This document shows positions 40,970-49,286 of a DNA stretch of 64,000 nucleotides, in pieces. This stretch comes from Bordetella genomosp. 13. GTDB lineage: Bacteria; Pseudomonadota; Gammaproteobacteria; Burkholderiales; Burkholderiaceae_B. A program made the position numbers and the translations under genes. The stretch's first letter is position 1; every line of letters begins with the position of its first letter. The notes beneath the pieces were generated by a model. The model did no database searches and had not been told where the DNA came from. It saw nothing but the letters and a program-made list of their open reading frames with translations. Where the stretch lies: the NCBI RefSeq assembly GCF_002119665.1, contig NZ_CP021111.1, positions 1,922,001-1,986,000 on the forward strand, read 5' to 3'.

Positions 40970-42079
40970 CTAAGTACGCGCCCGCAACGCAGCCTGGTTC
41001 CTGGCGATGAGGCCCTGGTAGCGCTTGCCCGGATACCACGGCATCTGGGTCACCTTGTCGAATCCCGGGATGCCTTCCATGTGCTTGAGCATGCGGGCGC
41101 GCATGGCCGCATCGGGCAAGGGACCGCGCAGTGCCTCCATGTTCTCGGCCATGTGCGCCGGATTCGACGTGGATGGCAAGGCGCACGTCACTACGGGGTT
41201 CGAGATCACCCATTTGAGGAAGTACTGCGCCCAGGTCTGCACGCCGATCTCCTTGACGAAATCCGGCACGGGGCGCCCCTCCACCAGCGCGAACAATCGC
41301 GCCTTCTCGAAAGGCAGATTGGTCAGCACCGCGACGCCGCGCTCGGCCGCCAGCGGCAGCACCCGTTCCTCGGCGCGTCGCGACGCGATCGAGTACTGCA
41401 CCTGCACGAAATCCGGCTGGCCGCGTTCGATCCAGGCGGCCAGCAAGGGCAGATAGGCATCCTCGTAATGCGTGATGCCGGTATAACGGATGCGGCCTTC
41501 CTTCTTCCAGGCCTTCAGGTAGGGCAATACGAACTCGATGTTCGTCAGGCTGTGGACCTGCATCAGGTCCATGCGCTCGCGCCACAGCCGGTTCTGCGAT
41601 TGGGCGAGGCTGCGCGAGGCATGGCTTTCGTCGGCCAGGAACTCGCCGGTGGACCAGATCTTGTTCGCCATGAACAGCCCCTCGGCGATGCCCAGCGAGG
41701 CGGCATGGTCGCCCACGCTGATCTCGCCGGTGCCATAAAGCGGCGAGGTATCCAGCACGCGGCCTCCGGCTTCCCAGAAGCGCTGCATCACCTCGCGCAA
41801 GTGCTGGCGCGGCTGGCCGGGCAGTACGTCGAAGGTCAGGAAGGTGCCCAGCCCGATGGCGGGCAGCACCTCTCCGGTGCTGGGAATCCTGCGGGTCAGC
41901 ACGGGTGGCGCGGAAGCCGCTGCCACCGTAGTGGCCGGCGCGCGCTGCGCCAGGCCGGCCAGGGGCAGCAGGCCGGCGCCAGTCAGCGCGGCGGCGGATA
42001 CGCCCGCGCGCAAGAAGTCTCTGCGACCATCGCGATGGGAGATGAATTCGGGTTGGGTAAGCATAGTCGTCGCGTCCAT
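40970..42079 (-). CDS. Tat-exported aldo/keto reductase
   Basis: A 369-residue protein. The N-terminus has a twin-arginine signal, DGRRDFLRAGVS (Arg19-Arg20), then a hydrophobic stretch ending near residue 45. The rest is an aldo/keto reductase barrel: catalytic Asp/Tyr in VLDTSPLYGTGE, Lys in FMANKIWS, His in MQVHSLTN. Tat export implies that it folds with its nucleotide before crossing the membrane. The start could be the ATG at 42079 or the one at 42064; neither has a strong ribosome site. No clear operon partner. Confidence 0.88.
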   Translation of the reverse strand: MDATTMLTQPEFISHRDGRRDFLRAGVSAAALTGAGLLPLAGLAQRAPATTVAAASAPPVLTRRIPSTGEVLPAIGLGTFLTFDVLPGQPRQHLREVMQRFWEAGGRVLDTSPLYGTGEISVGDHAASLGIAEGLFMANKIWSTGEFLADESHASRSLAQSQNRLWRERMDLMQVHSLTNIEFVLPYLKAWKKEGRIRYTGITHYEDAYLPLLAAWIERGQPDFVQVQYSIASRRAEERVLPLAAERGVAVLTNLPFEKARLFALVEGRPVPDFVKEIGVQTWAQYFLKWVISNPVVTCALPSTSNPAHMAENMEALRGPLPDAAMRARMLKHMEGIPGFDKVTQMPWYPGKRYQGLIARNQAALRART

Positions 42080-42258
42080 TCAGCGGGTTCGGTAATGGGG
42101 ATGGGAGCCCGCCGCTACGCCGACTCGGCTGGCCCTCCATGGTCATGCACTCTAGGCCGCCAACCCGGCGTTCGACCGAACAACGGGATTACAAATAAGT
42201 AATCAACGCGCTTCCTGCGCGCGTCTAGAATCGCGGAATATCACCGCTGCTGCTTGCC

Positions 42259-42942
42259 ATGGCTCGCCTATTGGTCGTAGAAGACGAAGAGAAAATCGCC
42301 GCTTACCTGCGCCGCGGTCTCAGCGAGCACGGGCACGTGGTGGACGTTGCCAGCGACGGCATCGCCGGGCGCCGCCTGGCTCTGCATGGCAGCTACGACC
42401 TGGCGCTGCTGGACATCGGCCTGCCCGGCCTGGACGGCTTCGCGTTGCTCGAGGCCGTCCGGCAGACATCCCACCTGCCCATCCTGGTATTGACGGCGCG
42501 CGAACGCGTGGACGACCGCGTTCGCGGCCTGCAGGCCGGGGCCGACGACTATCTGGTCAAGCCGTTCGCCTTCTCGGAACTGCTGGCCCGTATCACCGCC
42601 ATCCTGCGGCGCGGGCAATCGCCGGTCTCGGCCTCGACGCGTCTCTCATTGGCCGACCTGGAACTGGACCTGGAGAGCCGCAAGGCCTGGCGCGCCGGGC
42701 AGCCGCTCGGATTGACCGCCCGCGAGTTCGAACTGCTGACCCTGCTGCTGCGGCGGCAGGGCCAGATTCTCTCGCGCACCACGCTGGCCGAACGCGTCTG
42801 GGACATCAACTTCGATTCCGGCACGAACGTGGTGGAGGTCGCCATCCGCCGCCTGCGCGCCAAGATCGACGATCCCTACTCCCCCAAGCTGCTGCACAAT
42901 GTGCGCGGCATGGGGTATGTGCTGGAGGCACGCGGCTCATGA
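42259..42942 (+). CDS. OmpR/PhoB-family response regulator
   Basis: A 227-residue regulator. The receiver domain (2-115) has acidic Glu8/Asp9, phospho-acceptor Asp52 in LALLDIGLPGLDG and Lys102 in DYLVKPFAF. The C-terminal winged helix has LTAREFELLTLLLRR and VVEVAIRRLRAKID. It overlaps the sensor kinase gene by four bases. A TAGAAT at 42226-42231 may be its -10 box. Its close relatives are IrlR/CusR/QseB-type regulators of metal or envelope stress genes; the target is unknown. Confidence 0.93.
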   Translation: MARLLVVEDEEKIAAYLRRGLSEHGHVVDVASDGIAGRRLALHGSYDLALLDIGLPGLDGFALLEAVRQTSHLPILVLTARERVDDRVRGLQAGADDYLVKPFAFSELLARITAILRRGQSPVSASTRLSLADLELDLESRKAWRAGQPLGLTAREFELLTLLLRRQGQILSRTTLAERVWDINFDSGTNVVEVAIRRLRAKIDDPYSPKLLHNVRGMGYVLEARGS

Positions 42943-44273
42943 GCCACGCATTGGCCCCCTCGATCGTGCGGCGGCTGTCATGGAGTCTCATGGCGATCGC
43001 CAGCCTGGGACTGTGCCTGATGTGCGCGGGCATCTACTGGGCAAGCAGCGCACAGCTCAGCCGCGCGCAAGACCGGCTGCTCGCCGTCAAGGTCAACAAG
43101 CTGGTCGAAACGGCGCAGGCCATGCGCCAGCAGGGCGGCGCCGCCTTCGTCGCCCTGCTTGCGGAGAACGCGCCGCGCCGTCCGGGCTCGCGGCTCGAAC
43201 TCCGGCACACCGACGGACGCGTTTTCTATGCCGATCCCGCCGCATCGCCGTTCCTGCTGCCGCCGCGCTCGCAACGCGAGATCCAATTCGACCTGCCGTC
43301 CCCCGACGGCGGCGCCGCGCTGCGAGGACGCTTCGCGATAGACGTCGCCCATGACGAGGACATGCTGGCCAGCCTGGGCATCATTCTCGCCATGGCCACG
43401 CTGCTGGGTACCTTGGGCATAGGCGCCGCAGCCTGGCTGGCCGCACGCCGCGGCCTGCGTCCACTGGACGACCTGGCGCGCCAGATGCGGGCGATCTCCC
43501 CGGGCAGCGAGCGCAAGCGCGTCGCCCTGGCCGCGCCCAGGCGGGAACTGCAGCCGGCCGTCGACCAATTCAACGGACTGATGGATCGCGTCGAACAGGC
43601 CTATCAGCAGCTCGAATGCTTCAACGCCGACGTCGCGCACGAACTGCGCACGCCGCTCTCGGTGTTGATCGGCCAGACCGAGGTCGCGCTCTCGCGCCCC
43701 CGTACGCCGGACCAGCTGCACGAGACGCTGCAATCGAACCTGGAGGAACTGCAGCGGCTGGCGCGGCTGGTGCAGGACATGCTGTTTCTGTCGCGAGCCG
43801 ACCGCGGCGAGACCGCCAGGCGCGGCGATGCGAAGGTGCTCGCCCACATCGTGGACGAGGTGGCGGACTTCCATGAAGCGGTGCTCGACGAGCGGGCACT
43901 GAAGCTGGCGGTGATAGGCCAGGCATGCGCGCGCATCGACGAGAACCTGTTCAAGCAGGCGGTGTCGAACCTGCTCGACAATGCGGCGCGCTTCGCCGCC
44001 CCCGGGTCGACCATCCGCATTCTTCTGCAGGAGGCGCGCGGCAACCGCGTCGAGGTCGCGGTCGAGAACCTCGGACAGACCATCCCGGAAGCCGCGCTGG
44101 AACGCCTGTTCGACCGGTTCTTCCGCATCGAGGCGGGACGCGCCGACGGGGAAAGCCACCATGGCCTGGGACTGGCCATCGTGGCCGCCATCGCGCGCAT
44201 GCACGCCGGCCGCCCCGTGGCGCAGTCGCGCGATGGCGTCACTCGCATCGGCTTCGATATCAGCGCCGCGTGA
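42939..44273 (+). CDS. Membrane sensor histidine kinase
   Basis: A 444-residue kinase. Membrane segments at about 12-34 and 143-168 enclose a ~105-residue periplasmic sensor region. A HAMP domain follows (170-225), then the phospho-acceptor His234 in ADVAHELRTPLSVLIGQ, and an ATPase domain with N-box NLLDNAARFAAP and GESHHGLGLAIVAAI. The pattern matches the heavy-metal sensor kinase branch (CusS/IrlS), but the periplasmic region shows no obvious metal-binding His/Met/Cys cluster. It would phosphorylate the regulator encoded just upstream. Confidence 0.92.
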   Translation: MSHALAPSIVRRLSWSLMAIASLGLCLMCAGIYWASSAQLSRAQDRLLAVKVNKLVETAQAMRQQGGAAFVALLAENAPRRPGSRLELRHTDGRVFYADPAASPFLLPPRSQREIQFDLPSPDGGAALRGRFAIDVAHDEDMLASLGIILAMATLLGTLGIGAAAWLAARRGLRPLDDLARQMRAISPGSERKRVALAAPRRELQPAVDQFNGLMDRVEQAYQQLECFNADVAHELRTPLSVLIGQTEVALSRPRTPDQLHETLQSNLEELQRLARLVQDMLFLSRADRGETARRGDAKVLAHIVDEVADFHEAVLDERALKLAVIGQACARIDENLFKQAVSNLLDNAARFAAPGSTIRILLQEARGNRVEVAVENLGQTIPEAALERLFDRFFRIEAGRADGESHHGLGLAIVAAIARMHAGRPVAQSRDGVTRIGFDISAA

Positions 44274-44300
44274 CCCGGCAGCCTTGCCGGCGCGAAGGGA

Positions 44301-44516
44301 TCACAGCTTTGCCACCGCCACCTCGGTTGCCTTCACGAAGGCCAGCACCTCGGTGCCCACCTGCAGGTCCAGTTCCTTTACCGACCGCGTGGTGATGACG
44401 GAAGTCACCGTGCCGGCCGGCGTCTCGATGTCCAGTTCGGACAGCACGGGGCCGTGCACGATCTCGCGGATCTTGCCGCGGAACTGGTTGCGGGCGTTGA
44501 TGGTGGGGGTGCTCAT
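44301..44516 (-). CDS. ssuF: Mop/TOBE-domain molybdopterin-binding protein, SsuF-like
   Basis: A 71-residue single Mop/TOBE domain: INARNQFRGKIREIVHGPVL, ITTRSVKELDLQVGTEVLAF, KATEVAVAKL. Such proteins bind molybdate or related oxyanions as oligomers. In Pseudomonas putida the ssuEADCBF operon ends with SsuF, a protein of this size and sequence type needed for growth on sulfonates. Here it likewise closes a cluster with ssuE and ssuD, so I assign the name with moderate confidence. How a molybdate-binding fold helps desulfonation is not understood. Confidence 0.85.
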   Translation of the reverse strand: MSTPTINARNQFRGKIREIVHGPVLSELDIETPAGTVTSVITTRSVKELDLQVGTEVLAFVKATEVAVAKL

Positions 44517-44598
44517 GGCGTACTCCTGTGTTGGAATGAAGAATCGAACAAGGCCCGGCCGCCGCGAACCGACGGCCCGGACGAAAGCTTGCAGGCGC

Positions 44599-45780
44599 TC
44601 AGGAATAGGCAGTGGGTTCGGGCGCCCTGCCGTCCAGCGCGTAGCGGCCCAGGTCGCGCACCTTGTAGGCCACGGGATCGTGCAGCGTATGCACGCGCGC
44701 GTTGCGCCAGTAGCGGTCGTAGCCGTAGCGCGCCGAGGTCGAGCGCGCGCCGGTGACTTCGAACAGCTCGGTGCCCAGGCGCAGCGCCGCGCGATGCGCC
44801 CACACCTTCGCCTCGGCGCCCGCCACGGCCACCTCGCCGCGTTCGGCAGCGCTCACCGCATCTCCCCGCGCCAGGGCGGCGTCCAGCCGGATGCCGGCCT
44901 GGTCGGCCAGCGCCTCGGCCGCGCGCACGGCCAGCCGGAATTCCCCGAATCGTTCCTGCACGTACGGGTCGTCGGCATGCCGTGCAACGTCCGCCGCGAA
45001 CCAGGGCCGCGCGTCGTCGTGCACGAAGCGGCGCGCCTCGGCCAGCGCGCCCTGCGCGATGCCCAGGTACAGATTGGTGATGATCAGTTGCGCCACCTGT
45101 GACCGCAGCGTGGCCCTGGGCGTGGGCGTGACGCCCGGCGCCTGCAGTATCTGCACGGGATCCAGCCGCACGTGGTCGAACCGCACCGTGCCGCTGTCGG
45201 TCTGCCGCTGTCCGAACGCATCCCAGTCGGGATTGACCGTGATGCCGTCGGCATCGGTCGGCAATGCCGCGATCAGCGCGGTCTCGGTGGGCTTGTGCCA
45301 TGCCGACAGGGTCAGGATGTCCGATCCGACGGAGCCTGAACTGAAGCTCTTCACCCCATCCAGCCGGAAGCCCTCGCCTTCGTTCGCGGCCAGCACCCGC
45401 CTGTCCAGCGGATTCAGCGCGTTGCCCCAGAACAGCTTGCGCCGCACCGTGGGCGCCAGGAAGTATTCGTGCTGCTCGGGCCTGCCAAACAGCAGCACGC
45501 CGGCCACCTGCAGGTGATGAAAGCCGAACAGGTGCGCCAGCGCGCTGTCGGCCTGGGCCAGCCGCCGCACCGCCGCCAGCGTCACCGACCACGGCGCCTG
45601 CGCCCCGCCGAACTCGGTGGGCACCGACAGCGCCAGCAGGCCGCTGGCGCGGATCAGTTCGCGCTCGTGCGCCGCATGCCCGCCAGCGCGGTCGCGCTCG
45701 ACCGCCGTCGCCGCCAGCTGCGCCGCCAGCGCTTCCAGCGCCTCGGCAAGCCCGCCTGAATACGCGTGTATCGTGCTCAT
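44599..45780 (-). CDS. Flavin-dependent monooxygenase of the acyl-CoA dehydrogenase fold, SfnB/DszC type
   Basis: A 393-residue protein with the acyl-CoA dehydrogenase fold (FGGAQAPWSVTLAAVRRLA, LDGVKSFSSGSVGSDI, FGQRQTDSGTVRFDHV) but without the catalytic glutamate context of true dehydrogenases. This branch includes DszC, which oxidises dibenzothiophene with reduced FMN, and SfnB of dimethylsulfone use. It lies 18 bp after ssuD and before ssuF, in the place where ssuA, ssuC and ssuB usually stand. It probably releases sulfur from an organosulfur compound using FMNH2 supplied by SsuE. Confidence 0.85.
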   Translation of the reverse strand: MSTIHAYSGGLAEALEALAAQLAATAVERDRAGGHAAHERELIRASGLLALSVPTEFGGAQAPWSVTLAAVRRLAQADSALAHLFGFHHLQVAGVLLFGRPEQHEYFLAPTVRRKLFWGNALNPLDRRVLAANEGEGFRLDGVKSFSSGSVGSDILTLSAWHKPTETALIAALPTDADGITVNPDWDAFGQRQTDSGTVRFDHVRLDPVQILQAPGVTPTPRATLRSQVAQLIITNLYLGIAQGALAEARRFVHDDARPWFAADVARHADDPYVQERFGEFRLAVRAAEALADQAGIRLDAALARGDAVSAAERGEVAVAGAEAKVWAHRAALRLGTELFEVTGARSTSARYGYDRYWRNARVHTLHDPVAYKVRDLGRYALDGRAPEPTAYS

Positions 45781-45798
45781 CGCATCGTTCCTCGTGGC

Positions 45799-46974
45799 TT
45801 ATCGCGCCGTGGCCTGAGGCACCAGTTCGGTACCCATGACCTCGCCGAACGGACCGGTCAGCACTCCGGTGCCGGTGACCGCCGCCCGGGTCTTGCCCGG
45901 CAGCAGCGGAAACACCAGCTCCGCGAAGCGGTAAGACTCCTCCAGGTGCGGATACCCCGAGAAGATGAAGGTATCGATGCCCAGTTCCGCATACTCCTGG
46001 ATGCGCCGGGCCACCGTCCGCGGATCGCCCACCAGGGCGGTGCCGGCCCCGCCGCGCACCAGTCCCACGCCGGCCCACAGGTTCGGCGCGATCTCCAGAT
46101 GGGCGCGTCCGCCCCGGCCATCGTCCAGCCTGCCTCCGTGCAGCGCTGCCATGCGGCGCTGCCCTTCGGAGTCCATCCGGCCGAAGGCGGCTTGCGCGGA
46201 CCGCACGGTGTCCTCGGTCAGGTGGCTGATCAACGCATCCGCGGCGGCCCAGGCCTGGGCCTCGGTCTCGCGCACGATCACGTGCAGCCGGATGCCGAAG
46301 CGCAGCGTGCGGCCCAGCCGCGCCGCGCGTTCGCGCACGTCCGCGATCTTGGCGCGCACGGCATCCGGCGGCTCGCCCCAGGTCAGATACACGTCCAGCT
46401 GTTCCGCGGCCAGCTGGTGCGCGGCCTCGGACGATCCGCCGAAGTACAGCGGCGGATAGGGCCGCTGCACCGGCGGATACAGCACCTTGGCGCCCCTGGC
46501 GATCAGTTGCTCGCCGGCCAGGCTGTAGTCGCCTCCGTGGTGGCTGGCCTCCAGCGCGCCGCGCCAGATGCGCAGATAGTCGCTCGTGATGGCATAGCGC
46601 TGGTCGTGGTCGACGAAGACGCCGTCGCCTTCCAGTTCGCCGGGATCGCCGCCCGTCACCACGTTGATCAGCAGGCGCCCTCCGGAAAGGCGGTCGAACG
46701 TGGCCGCCATGCGCGCGGCCATCTGCGGCGACGTGACGCCTGGCCGCACCGCCACCAGGAATTTCAGCCGCCGCGTCGCGTCGATGAGGCTGGAGGCCAC
46801 CACCCACGCGTCTTCGCACGAACGCCCGGTGGGCAGCAACACGCCGTCGTAGCCCAGCGTGTCGGCTGCCACGGCGATCTGCCTGAAGTAGTCATGGCTG
46901 CCGGCGCGCGCGCCCGTGCTGGTGCCCAGGTAGCGCGAGTCGCCGTGCGTGGGAATGAACCAAAGAATGTCCAT
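45799..46974 (-). CDS. ssuD: FMNH2-dependent alkanesulfonate monooxygenase SsuD
   Basis: A 391-residue luciferase-like TIM-barrel enzyme that splits alkanesulfonates to aldehyde and sulfite. It begins [18 protein letters not shown], as SsuD does; [32 protein letters not shown] and [19 protein letters not shown] are family blocks. His11 and Arg226-type positions are consistent with known SsuD. Reduced FMN would come from SsuE, encoded 112 bp upstream. The length is within ten residues of E. coli SsuD. Confidence 0.94.
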   Translation of the reverse strand: MDILWFIPTHGDSRYLGTSTGARAGSHDYFRQIAVAADTLGYDGVLLPTGRSCEDAWVVASSLIDATRRLKFLVAVRPGVTSPQMAARMAATFDRLSGGRLLINVVTGGDPGELEGDGVFVDHDQRYAITSDYLRIWRGALEASHHGGDYSLAGEQLIARGAKVLYPPVQRPYPPLYFGGSSEAAHQLAAEQLDVYLTWGEPPDAVRAKIADVRERAARLGRTLRFGIRLHVIVRETEAQAWAAADALISHLTEDTVRSAQAAFGRMDSEGQRRMAALHGGRLDDGRGGRAHLEIAPNLWAGVGLVRGGAGTALVGDPRTVARRIQEYAELGIDTFIFSGYPHLEESYRFAELVFPLLPGKTRAAVTGTGVLTGPFGEVMGTELVPQATAR

Positions 46975-47086
46975 GAATCAGGGTCTCGTGATCAATTGCG
47001 GTTGGAGTTGCTGGCAAAGAACCGGAGCTTCGGCCAGGCGATGCATCCCGCCCGGCGTGCCGCCCGGTGACTGCCGCGCTATACGG

Positions 47087-47677
47087 CTATACGCTGAGCT
47101 GGCCGCTGGCGGCCAGGGGGCCCAGGTCGACGGCGTGCGCGGCGGGTCGAGTGGCGTAGAGGTGGCGATGCACGCGGTCCACGGCATCGTCCAGCCGGTG
47201 CAGCACGTCGTCGTCGATGCTCGCGCGTCCGTGCTCGTCGAACGTCACCTGGCGATCGGTGGCATACACGCCGGCCAGGATGTGCCGGGCGCCCAGCGAC
47301 GACAGCACCGGCTTCAGGCTGTATTCCAGCGCCAGCAGATGGGCCGGGCTGCCGCCGGTGGCGATGGGCAGCACGATCTTGTCGGCCAGCGCCTTCTCGT
47401 CCAGCAGGTCCAGGACGGCCTTCAGGCCGCCCGCGAACGAGGCCTTGTAGACGGGCGTGGAGATGAGCACCGCGCCGCATCCCTCGACGCGCCGCCGCAG
47501 CGCGGCCGCCGCGTGGCTGGTGTAATGCCCCTCGATGAGTTCTTCGGCCGGTATGTCTCGCAGGCCCATCTCGCGCACGCTCAATCCCCGCTGTTCCAGG
47601 CGCTGGGCCGCATGGCGCAGCAGCGCGGAGGACCGCGAACGACTCGACGGGCTGCCTGCCAAAGTCAGAATGCTCAT
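47087..47677 (-). CDS. ssuE: NADPH-dependent FMN reductase SsuE
   Basis: A 196-residue flavodoxin-like reductase. LTLAGSPSSRSRSSALL (4-20) binds the FMN phosphate; ISTPVYKASFAGGLKAVLD is the conserved flavin and dimer loop, and PIATGGSPAHLLALEYSLKP is characteristic of SsuE/MsuE. It supplies FMNH2 to SsuD and probably to both acyl-CoA-dehydrogenase-like monooxygenases. I chose the ATG at 47677, where the family begins; the frame runs 34 codons further upstream without support. A 200-bp gap separates it from the upstream SfnB-like gene. Confidence 0.92.
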   Translation of the reverse strand: MSILTLAGSPSSRSRSSALLRHAAQRLEQRGLSVREMGLRDIPAEELIEGHYTSHAAAALRRRVEGCGAVLISTPVYKASFAGGLKAVLDLLDEKALADKIVLPIATGGSPAHLLALEYSLKPVLSSLGARHILAGVYATDRQVTFDEHGRASIDDDVLHRLDDAVDRVHRHLYATRPAAHAVDLGPLAASGQLSV

Positions 47678-47878
47678 TGTGTACAACCGATAAGGGCACG
47701 CGATGCGGCGTGTGCCGCGACGCGCAGGCCGCGAGTGCATGTAAGAAGGAGAATGCGGCCGACCGGGAGGATTCTGCACCGCGCCTGAGCGCGCGAAAAA
47801 TACTTACTCGGCATGTCGATATGCGCCCGCCCGGCGGTGCCGGCGCCGCGCAATGGCCGCCGGTTATGTACGCTGCAT

Positions 47879-49096
47879 TCAGAACACCTTGCCTTCCTGC
47901 AAGTGCGTCGTGGTGCCGTTCAAGTGATAGTCGCCCACCACCCTGGCCTTGTGCAGCAGCGGGTTGTGGCTGAAGATCGTGCGCAGGCTGCGCCAGTGCC
48001 TGTCGAAGTTGTACTTGCGCCCCGTCATCGACGCGCCGCCCGCCTCGAACAGCCGCTCGCCCGCGCGCAACGCCAGCTGCGCCACCACCAGCTGCGTCTT
48101 GGCCGTGACCAGCGCGCCCTCCAGCACGCGCTGCCCGGCCTCTGCATCGCCGTCCAGCAGCGCTCGCGCGGACCGGTCCAGCGCACGCGCGTTCTCGCGC
48201 ACCAGGGCATCGATGGCCAGCGAGTGCGCGGCCAGCTCGCCCACCACCTGCTGCACGAAGGCATCCTCGCGCGCGGTGGGCGCGGGGCTGTGCTGTACCG
48301 GCCGGCCATGCGACAGCACGTAGTCGCGCGCGTCCGCATAGACGCGCCGCACGATGCCGGCCGCGGTGGCGACCAGGTGCAGCTGGCGCAGCGCGCCGGT
48401 ATGTCTGCCGACCAGCGTGCCCGATGCGCGCGGCAGCACCTCGTCATCCTCGACGCGCACCTCGTTCAGTTCCAGCGTGCCGCTGGCCGTCATGCGCTGG
48501 CCCATGCCGTCCCAGTCATCCAGCACGCGCACGCCCTCTCTGTCCACGGGAATGAAGGCGATCACGTCGGCGCCCTGCTCGTCCTTCAGGTTCAGGCGGG
48601 CATAATCGGCAAAGGCCGTGCCGGTCGAGTAGTACTTGCGCCCGGACATACGATAGTGATCGCCATGCCGCACCAGCACCGTCTCGATCTGTCCCGGCCG
48701 CGCCGTGCCCAGTTCGGTGGAGGCGCCGCCATACAGCGCGCCTGCCAGCACGCGCTGCACCTGCAGCTCGGCGTGCGCCGTGCGCGGGCCCAGCAGCAAG
48801 GTCTCCGTCACGTCGAAATGCAGCCGCAGCGCATGCGCGACGTTCGGCTCTTCGGCAGCCAGGGACGCCACCAGTTCGAACACCTCCTCCAGCGAGCCGC
48901 CCAGCCCGCCCTGCTCCACGGGAATGCGCAACGCGCCAAGCCCCGAGTCGCGAAACAGGGTGAAGGCGAAGTACGGCAGTTCGCGCCGCGCCTCGCGGCC
49001 CGCGGCATCCTCGCCGATGCGCCGCGCCAGTTCGGGCAGTGCGGCCAGCGCGGCCTGCCGCCGCACCGCGCCGTCGGCGCCCAGGTTCGTATCCAT
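47879..49096 (-). CDS. SfnB family sulfur-acquisition oxidoreductase
   Basis: A 405-residue acyl-CoA-dehydrogenase-fold protein. LGALRIPVEQGGLGGSLEEV, HYRMSGRKYYSTGTAFAD and MGQRMTASGTLELNEV are the SfnB/DszC-type blocks, and the C-terminal GASMTGRKYNFDRHWR is strongly conserved in this monooxygenase branch. SfnB takes part in dimethylsulfone/methanesulfinate use in Pseudomonas; the exact substrate here is not known. The ATG at 49096 begins the conserved region, although the frame is open to 49288. It is the first gene of the leftward sulfur cluster. Confidence 0.87.
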   Translation of the reverse strand: MDTNLGADGAVRRQAALAALPELARRIGEDAAGREARRELPYFAFTLFRDSGLGALRIPVEQGGLGGSLEEVFELVASLAAEEPNVAHALRLHFDVTETLLLGPRTAHAELQVQRVLAGALYGGASTELGTARPGQIETVLVRHGDHYRMSGRKYYSTGTAFADYARLNLKDEQGADVIAFIPVDREGVRVLDDWDGMGQRMTASGTLELNEVRVEDDEVLPRASGTLVGRHTGALRQLHLVATAAGIVRRVYADARDYVLSHGRPVQHSPAPTAREDAFVQQVVGELAAHSLAIDALVRENARALDRSARALLDGDAEAGQRVLEGALVTAKTQLVVAQLALRAGERLFEAGGASMTGRKYNFDRHWRSLRTIFSHNPLLHKARVVGDYHLNGTTTHLQEGKVF

Positions 49097-49286
49097 CGAA
49101 ATCACCGCCTCGTTGCTGTTGCCGTGTGGCGGGCAGTGTGCGGCATCGCCGCGCGCAGGACGACGAAGAATTAGGCGAATGCTTATGCCGCCGTCGTGCG
49201 GACCGGGGCCCGGCTTCCCGGCGTCACGCTCGCCAAGCCGCCCGCGCGCGCCGATAATACGGTCCCCTTCCACCGCCAGCCCAGCC

